This document shows positions 58,165-64,000 of a stretch of 64,000 bases of DNA, piece by piece. The DNA is from Magnaporthiopsis rhizophila (Eukaryota; Ascomycota; Sordariomycetes; Magnaporthales; Magnaporthaceae). A model generated the notes under the pieces. It was given only the letters and a program-made list of their open reading frames with translations, was not told the origin of the DNA and made no database searches. Both the position numbers and the translations under genes were made by a program. Every line of letters starts with the position of its first letter. The first letter of the stretch is position 1. The stretch covers positions 221,772 to 285,771 of the forward strand of contig PYSS01000020.1 of the NCBI GenBank assembly GCA_003049465.1, read 5' to 3'.

Positions 58165-61100
58165 ATGACTACCTCATCTGCCTCGTCTGCCTCGTCTACC
58201 TCACCCACCACTCCCGCCGACATGGCCGCCACCGGCGCCCTCGGCGTCTCCCAGCCCCCGGCGGCTCGCCCCCAGCCCACGGTCCTGACCAGGCGAGCCC
58301 GTCCCGGCAACCTCCAGACCAACATCTCCCTCAACTCCCAGCTCATGACCATCACGCCGTCTGCCTTCAGCACAAACAGCACATCGTCCATGTCGGTCGC
58401 CTCCAGCATCCAGTGCTCGCCAGTCCTGTCGCCTGACGTGGTCCCGGGCCTGACACAGAGCAGCTCCGTCCAGGCCTCTCCCGAGCCGATGCGGGGCAGG
58501 GATATTGAGCAGTTCCCTCCGCCTGCCTTTCAGCTTCCCGAGTCTGTGCTCGCACACTCGGGACTTTCCCGCAAGGCTAGCAATGGCTCGCTCGGCCAGC
58601 CCCTGCTGGGTCCCGGTCCCGGCCCCGGCCCCGGGGCCCTACATGATGCTATGAGCAACAAGGGTCTTTTCCGCCGCTTGTCAAACAAAGCGACAAACAC
58701 TTTCAGATCCCGTCGTCAGTCGTCAACGCACGGCAGCAACAGGGGCGCCAGCATAGGGCCCGGCCTTGCGCGACCCCGGCAGCGCAGCAACAGCGACCTG
58801 ACTAACCCCTTCACCGATTCCGACGACGAGCCCATCGTCGACCTCGACGACAGAATCTCGTTCCTCAGCATCACCGCCGAAGCCAGCTGCAGGGAGACCT
58901 CGGCCACGAGTGCGCCTGCTTCCATCGCTGGCGGCCACACCTCTTCAGGTCCCGTCTCCGTCGTCGCCGGTCCCGTCATCCCACTCGAGCTGCTTCAAGG
59001 AACCAGGGTTGTCAAGTGCTCCAAGAGGGGAGGCCGCAAGCATTTGACGCTGATTCTTGACCCAGAAGACGCGAAGCTCAAGTGGGACAAGAACAGGACG
59101 TCAAAGTGCATATATATCGACGACATCAAGGAGATCCGCACCGTCGAGGACATCCGCCAGTACCGCCTAGACTTCGGTCTCGCAAAAGAGGTCGAGCCCA
59201 ACTTCTTCTCCATTTTATACTCGGTCCCCGACAAGTCAAAAACCAAGATGATGCACCTCATCGCCGAAAACTCCCAGGTGGTAGAGATGTGGGTCTCTAC
59301 CCTGTACGCCATCTCGATGCACCGCCAGGACCTCATGTCCTCGCTCATGGCCTTCAACGACAAGGCGATCCGGAGCTACTGGCAGAAAGAGGTGGTCAAG
59401 CAGCTTAAGAGTAGCTCTGACGCCGAGGAGAACATCGACTTTGCTGGCGTCGAGCGCGTATGCCGAAGCCTGCACATCCACGTCGCCCCGGAAACCCTGA
59501 GAGAGAAGTTCGGCGAGGCGCTTGGGACAAGCCCGGGCGACTCCGAGTCCTCGGTCAAGGCCGGGCGCCTGAACTTCAGCCAGTTCCAGGAGTTTGTGCG
59601 CCTGATGAAGAAGCGGGAAGACATCCGCCCCATCTACCGCGAGAGGACGTCGGACATCGAAAACGGCATGACGCTCGCCGAGTTCCTGAGCTTCCTGTCC
59701 GAGATCCAAAACGAGGACGTCAACGCGGAGCGGGCACACTGGGAGTCTGTGTTCGCACGCTTTTCCAAGCGTGGCAAGGCAAAGGACTCTCAGGGCCCGG
59801 ACGACCTGCCGCGCATGAACGAGCTCGGTCTTGCCGGGTTCCTCACGTCGACTTACAATGTGCCGATCGCGAGCTGCCCCAGCGAGTACTCGCTTGACCG
59901 TCCCGTCAACGAGTACTACATCTCAAGCTCACACAACACGTATCTCCTCGGTCGCCAGGTGGTTGGCCTCTCGAGCGTCGAGGGCTACATCTCTGCGCTC
60001 ATGAGGGGCTGCCGGTGTGTCGAGGTGGACTGCTGGGACGGCAACGACGGTTGGCCTGTGGTTTCTCATGGCTGGACCATGACCACCAACATTTCGTTCC
60101 GGGAGGTCATGAGCGTCATCAACAAGTACGCCTTTGTCAAGTCCGAGTTCCCGCTCTGGATCTCGCTCGAGGTGCACTGCTGCCAGGACCAGCAGCGGAA
60201 GATGGTGGCCATCATGAAGGAGACGTTTGGCTCCAAGCTCGTCACGGAACCCGTCGAGGGCCTCGCGTCGGACAAGCTCCCGTCGCCGTCGCAGCTGAAG
60301 AATCGGATCCTGATCAAGGCCAAGAAGCCCGGACATGAAGAGTCGCCCGAGAAGGACAAGGCGGCATCTGGCAAGACGGAGAAGACGGGGCGGAGGCGGG
60401 GCAACAGCCTGAACTCTCCGTACTCGAAGCCCGTCTTCGACAGCTCGCCGGTGCCGGCGCAGCCTCTGCAGCAGCACAGCCCGAGGCTCGCCGCGACGCA
60501 TCCGACGATGCGGCGGATAGGCAAGCCACCGAGCCGGGTCAACACCATCACCGAAGGCCTGCCGTACGACGCGCCCAGCAGCGGCCCCAGCGATTGCGAT
60601 AGTGGAAGCGAGCGGGACAGCAGCGGCGGCGGCGGCGTCGGCGGCAACCACAGCAGCACCACCAGCAAGATCGGCAAGGAGCTCGGCGACCTGGCCGTGT
60701 ACTGCGCGGGAATCAAGTTCCAGGGGTTCGACCATGCGGACTGCAAGATGTTTAACCACATCTTCTCGTTCCCCGAGGGCACGTTCCAGCGCAACAGCAG
60801 GCCCGGGGATGCCAAGCGAGCGCTGTACCGGCACAACATGCGGCACATGATGCGCGTGTATCCGCACAAGGGCCGGGTGTACTCGAGCAACTTCGACCCG
60901 TTGCTGATGTGGCGGCGGGGGGTCCAGATGGCGGCGCTTAATTGGCAGACATGGGACCTGGGCATGCAACTGAACCAGGCCATGTTTGACGGCGGCACCG
61001 ACCAGTCGGGCTACGTGCTGAAGCCCAAGGAGTTCCGCGAGATCCAGCACTTCCCGTACCTGCCCGAGCACATGGTGGGCGGCAAGCGCCCGCGCAAGAA

Positions 61101-61671
61101 CATCAGCTTCACCATCGACGTCATCTCGGCCCAGCAGCTGATGCGGCCGCACAACTTCCGCGAGCGCCAGACGCTCGACCCCTACGTCGAGGTCGAGGTG
61201 TTCCTGGCCGACGACAAGCGCAACGCCAACCGGGACTTTTCCGACGCCGGGCCCAGCCGCTCCAAGCGCAAGACGCCGGCCGTGGCCCAGAACGGCTTCA
61301 ATCCGGGCTTCGAGAGCAAGTTCAACTTTGAGTTTCAGACGAAGTACCCGGACCTCATCTTTGTGCGCTTCAACGTGCGCCTCTCCGAGGGCGGCAGCCA
61401 GAGCGATCGCAACACCATCCTGGCCAGCTTCACGGCCAAGCTCAGCAACCTCAAGCAGGGGTACCGCACGCTGCCGCTGCTGGATGCCAACGGTGACCGC
61501 TACCTCTTCTCGACCCTCTTCTGCCGCATCAAGGTCGACCCGGCCACGGACGTCTTTGTCGACTACACCGAAGAGGAGAGCGTCAGCAAGCTCCGCAGCA
61601 TCGGCCGCACCGTTTTCAACCGAGGCACCAACAGTCCCAAGTCGAGCGTCGATAGTGGTGCTCAGGTGTGA
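58165..61671 (+). CDS. PLC1: Phosphoinositide-specific phospholipase C
   Basis: Hydrolyses phosphatidylinositol 4,5-bisphosphate to inositol trisphosphate and diacylglycerol in Ca2+ signalling. Intronless, 1168 residues from ATG 58165; the open frame extends upstream only to a TTG (58006), so that start is not used. Residues 1-270 are a long serine/proline-rich tail. A PH-like domain spans about 272-395, an EF-hand-like region about 410-560, and the catalytic X box about 576-720, with H590 in 'ISSSHNTYLL' and H635 in 'PVVSHGWTMT'. A serine-rich linker covers about 720-835, the Y box about 835-960 ('RVYPHKGRVYSSNFDPLLMW' and 'GVQMAALNWQT'), and a C2 domain about 980-1125 ('FTIDVISAQQLMRPHNF'). 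Both catalytic histidines and the Y-box signature are present. It is the delta-like fungal PLC layout. The wide intergenic region upstream is unusual. Confidence 0.95.
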   Translation: MTTSSASSASSTSPTTPADMAATGALGVSQPPAARPQPTVLTRRARPGNLQTNISLNSQLMTITPSAFSTNSTSSMSVASSIQCSPVLSPDVVPGLTQSSSVQASPEPMRGRDIEQFPPPAFQLPESVLAHSGLSRKASNGSLGQPLLGPGPGPGPGALHDAMSNKGLFRRLSNKATNTFRSRRQSSTHGSNRGASIGPGLARPRQRSNSDLTNPFTDSDDEPIVDLDDRISFLSITAEASCRETSATSAPASIAGGHTSSGPVSVVAGPVIPLELLQGTRVVKCSKRGGRKHLTLILDPEDAKLKWDKNRTSKCIYIDDIKEIRTVEDIRQYRLDFGLAKEVEPNFFSILYSVPDKSKTKMMHLIAENSQVVEMWVSTLYAISMHRQDLMSSLMAFNDKAIRSYWQKEVVKQLKSSSDAEENIDFAGVERVCRSLHIHVAPETLREKFGEALGTSPGDSESSVKAGRLNFSQFQEFVRLMKKREDIRPIYRERTSDIENGMTLAEFLSFLSEIQNEDVNAERAHWESVFARFSKRGKAKDSQGPDDLPRMNELGLAGFLTSTYNVPIASCPSEYSLDRPVNEYYISSSHNTYLLGRQVVGLSSVEGYISALMRGCRCVEVDCWDGNDGWPVVSHGWTMTTNISFREVMSVINKYAFVKSEFPLWISLEVHCCQDQQRKMVAIMKETFGSKLVTEPVEGLASDKLPSPSQLKNRILIKAKKPGHEESPEKDKAASGKTEKTGRRRGNSLNSPYSKPVFDSSPVPAQPLQQHSPRLAATHPTMRRIGKPPSRVNTITEGLPYDAPSSGPSDCDSGSERDSSGGGGVGGNHSSTTSKIGKELGDLAVYCAGIKFQGFDHADCKMFNHIFSFPEGTFQRNSRPGDAKRALYRHNMRHMMRVYPHKGRVYSSNFDPLLMWRRGVQMAALNWQTWDLGMQLNQAMFDGGTDQSGYVLKPKEFREIQHFPYLPEHMVGGKRPRKNISFTIDVISAQQLMRPHNFRERQTLDPYVEVEVFLADDKRNANRDFSDAGPSRSKRKTPAVAQNGFNPGFESKFNFEFQTKYPDLIFVRFNVRLSEGGSQSDRNTILASFTAKLSNLKQGYRTLPLLDANGDRYLFSTLFCRIKVDPATDVFVDYTEEESVSKLRSIGRTVFNRGTNSPKSSVDSGAQV

Positions 61672-63221
61672 TCGGGTCGTCTTTTTCTTCTCCCAACACC
61701 CAAAAAAAAGCATGTACCAACAGAACCATCTTTTTTCTTCTCTTTGTTCTAGCGACGCCTTTTCTTTTGATGATTCACTACTCTTTCATGCCAAGTTTTC
61801 CTTCCTATTCCCCTGTGTCTCATATTAATCCTTTCTTTTTTTTTTGTTCTTACGTGTTACTCGCAGTTCCCGGAATACCCCCTCGTTTTATCATGACTAT
61901 CATAAGATTCGGCGTAAAAAGCGGACAGCAACCGAGGTTGCAAACTCTTCATACCCACGGCGCCCAGAGTTCTTGATCTTTTCTTTTTTTTTTTTTTTTT
62001 TTTTTTCTGTGTCTCTTCATTTCTTTTCTATCTGGGCATGATGTCACAATTACTCCTCCCGATCGATTGACGAAGTCTCGAACAAGGGCATGCCCTTTTT
62101 GGCGCAAAAAAAAGGAATGGAACAAATGACGGTCGGCCAACTTGTATTACTTTTTCACTTTTAAACGTTTTGCGTTTGTCGGTGTCGGTGACCCGCACGC
62201 ACATCATTTTACGAAGGAAATGGCGGGGAAATGGATGGGAAAGCATACATGCATGAAACGGGGAGTTTTCTTTTGCGTTTTGTTTTTGTCTACTCTTGTT
62301 AAGTTAGAAGGACAGGATCGGGGGACAAAGCATCTCGACAGCAGATAAAATTACTGAAAGGGAGCATAACTTTGGAGTGTTCAACTTTATCTGGCGTTTC
62401 ATCGTTTAATTTTTCTTTCTAGCCGTGGACGGGACAGGATATTGGAACTCGACGACTTGTCTTTTTGTAAAAATGGTTCAGACATGATGCTACGATCTGG
62501 GAGACTGCAGAGCACTGGCTTTCTTCTCGAGCTTCAGACCACAGGGCCAGTGTTTTTCTGTTCTCTTGTACTTTCATTTTTGTGTTTGTCTATCGGTCAT
62601 CGGGCAAACCCGCCGATCCCGCGAGTGGCGGGCAGGATTTCTTTTTCTCTCTCTCACGTTTTCAAGCAGTGGGTTATAAATCAGTCAATGAAAATACTTG
62701 TGATGAATGAATGGCCTTCCGAACGAAATTGGCCTCGTGTTTTTTTTAGATGGACGACATCATCATCGCCCGCTAGGGATCTAGCTAGAGATGTAGGTAG
62801 GTACCTACCAGCTCGAGAACTCATTCCCACTGTCGACCACGTGTACTAGGCCGGCCCCCCCCCTTTTCCCTCATCAAGGAAATGACGTGATTTCCCCTTG
62901 GAATGCTATGGAATGCGCGCCGTCGCGTCGTCCACGCCGGACCTATTAGTAGGTACCTCGCCTACCTAGACGGACCACGGGAAAAGCAAGGCCCGGCGTG
63001 TCGACTGGACGCTTCTTCCATGGCGCGGCGGCGCGCGGTCAGGGCGAAACGTGCCGTTCATCGTCCTAGCCAAGGACCGGTTGTGGCCGTATGTGTGTGG
63101 AAGACGGAACGGCGTGTGTCGTTAAGATAAACCGGGCCCTCCCTCGCTTTCCTAGCCTTTGTTGATCGTGTCTACCCCCGTCAGCTAGCGTAACGAGCCG
63201 TTGTTCGACGAGCCATGAGCT

Positions 63222-63261
63222 AAAAAAAAAAAAAAAAAAAAAGGAGAGAAAAAAAAAAAAA
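63222..63261 (+). repeat. A-run (21 + 13 bases)
   Basis: Two A-runs separated by GGAGAG, in non-coding sequence. Confidence 0.95.
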
Positions 63262-63957
63262 CATGCGACGGTTTTCCCGCTACATAAGTCCGTTCGGTTT
63301 CGGCGAGATGACTTTCGGCAGCAGTCGAGTCCCCTTCACGCTTGCGTTGCCAGACATTATTGGGTTCGCAGTACGCTTTTTTGCTAGCTAGTGTCGGCGT
63401 GGCCGCCACGAGGGAGGCACGACTTTGGGGTCTTGGCCTGCTGCTGCTCAAGGGCGTCCCTCCTGACTGTAATGTATCTCTTGTTTCCTTTACGCCGTCG
63501 GGTGATTGAATAAAAAAAAAAAAAAAAACCACCGCGGCGACCATACCAGTAGTGCCCGCGCCTGTCCCAGGAGAGGACTGGGCATACGACCGACGAGCAC
63601 CCTCTCTATGGCGGGCAACCATGGACATGCGTGGGCAGCTAGCTAGCTGTATGCAGGTGGGCTCAACGGGCTACCAGCGGGACGACTGCCACAAGCTAGG
63701 CCGTCTTATCAGCACCCGGCTCTGTCGATCGAGCTGCCCGGCGCTTGAGACGTCTTTTTGACTGCATCTACTTACTGCTCCTGACCGGCGGAACGACTCA
63801 CGGTGCCTGCCTGCCTGCCTTCTGGAGTGTGGTCGTCTGCGATGTCCATGGTGAAAATCGTTCCACGGCGCTTTGCAGCCAGAGATTCTGAGGGTGCTTA
63901 CTTTCTACCTCCACGTGTATTCAAATCTTCCGTGACGATCGACACCGGCCCATCACC

Positions 63958-63959
<2 letters not shown>

Positions 63960-64000
<41 letters not shown>
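63960..64000 (+). repeat. Terminal T-run (41+ bases)
   Basis: 41 T reach the edge of the window, so the full length cannot be judged. Confidence 0.95.

Larger units (their letters stand above)
61672..64000. other. 3' flank of PLC1 and window end
   Basis: About 2.3 kb without a supported gene. The PLC transcript probably ends within the first few hundred bases, which contain T-rich sequence (61984-62006). The segment also holds A-runs at 63222-63261 and 63512-63528, and YAGG motifs near 62800 and 62950. A poly-T of at least 41 bases (63960-64000) meets the window edge. Confidence 0.6.

Noticed and set aside
59929..61713. 594-residue minus-strand open frame
   Set aside because: Antisense to PLC1, which has all catalytic motifs on the plus strand.

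Overview
This window is nuclear DNA of a filamentous ascomycete (Pezizomycotina). It is most likely a Sordariomycete, but I cannot name the species. The evidence is GC-rich coding sequence, short introns of 60-165 bp with GTRAGT-type donors, CT-rich tracts upstream of genes, a dispersed 5S rRNA gene of the Neurospora type, and best-fit proteins that are all fungal or general eukaryotic. No CRISPR array, operon, bacterial gene, virus, or recognisable transposon was seen.

The left half (3.5-37.1 kb) is gene-dense with 13 protein genes. In order they are: an FHA-domain splicing/retention factor (Pml1/SNIP1 type, -), a GGA clathrin adaptor (-), the 18S rRNA aminocarboxypropyl transferase TSR3 (+), mitochondrial initiation factor IF-2 (-), an orphan two-helix membrane protein (+), a PP28/PDAP1-type phosphoprotein (-), mitochondrial succinyl-CoA:3-ketoacid CoA transferase (-), an Ariadne-type RBR ubiquitin ligase (-), a mitochondrial type-5 peroxiredoxin (-), a large secreted subtilase (-), a DUF167 protein (-), a small secreted serine/proline-threonine repeat protein (+), and the DASH subunit DAM1 (-). 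DAM1 is divergent from the fourteenth protein gene, ZW10/DSL1 (+, nine exons). These are unrelated housekeeping genes and do not form a biosynthetic or defence cluster.

From 37.1 to 58.2 kb, about 21 kb carries no protein gene that I can support. It holds one intact-looking 5S rRNA gene (40.8 kb, -), many microsatellites, polypurine tracts and long A-runs, one of them interrupted by a 9-base assembly gap. The right end has an intronless phosphoinositide-specific phospholipase C (58.2-61.7 kb, +), followed by non-coding sequence running into a terminal poly-T run.

Exon boundaries were worked out by hand from splice signals and frame continuity, and the total coding length of every spliced model is divisible by three. 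The points I consider most interesting are the gene-poor 21-kb interval, the tryptophan-containing acidic insert in ZW10 that resembles the COPI-binding lasso of yeast Dsl1, the divergent DAM1-ZW10 pair, the 24-base first exon that supplies the only start codon of the IF-2 gene, and an intergenic YAGG tetranucleotide motif family.
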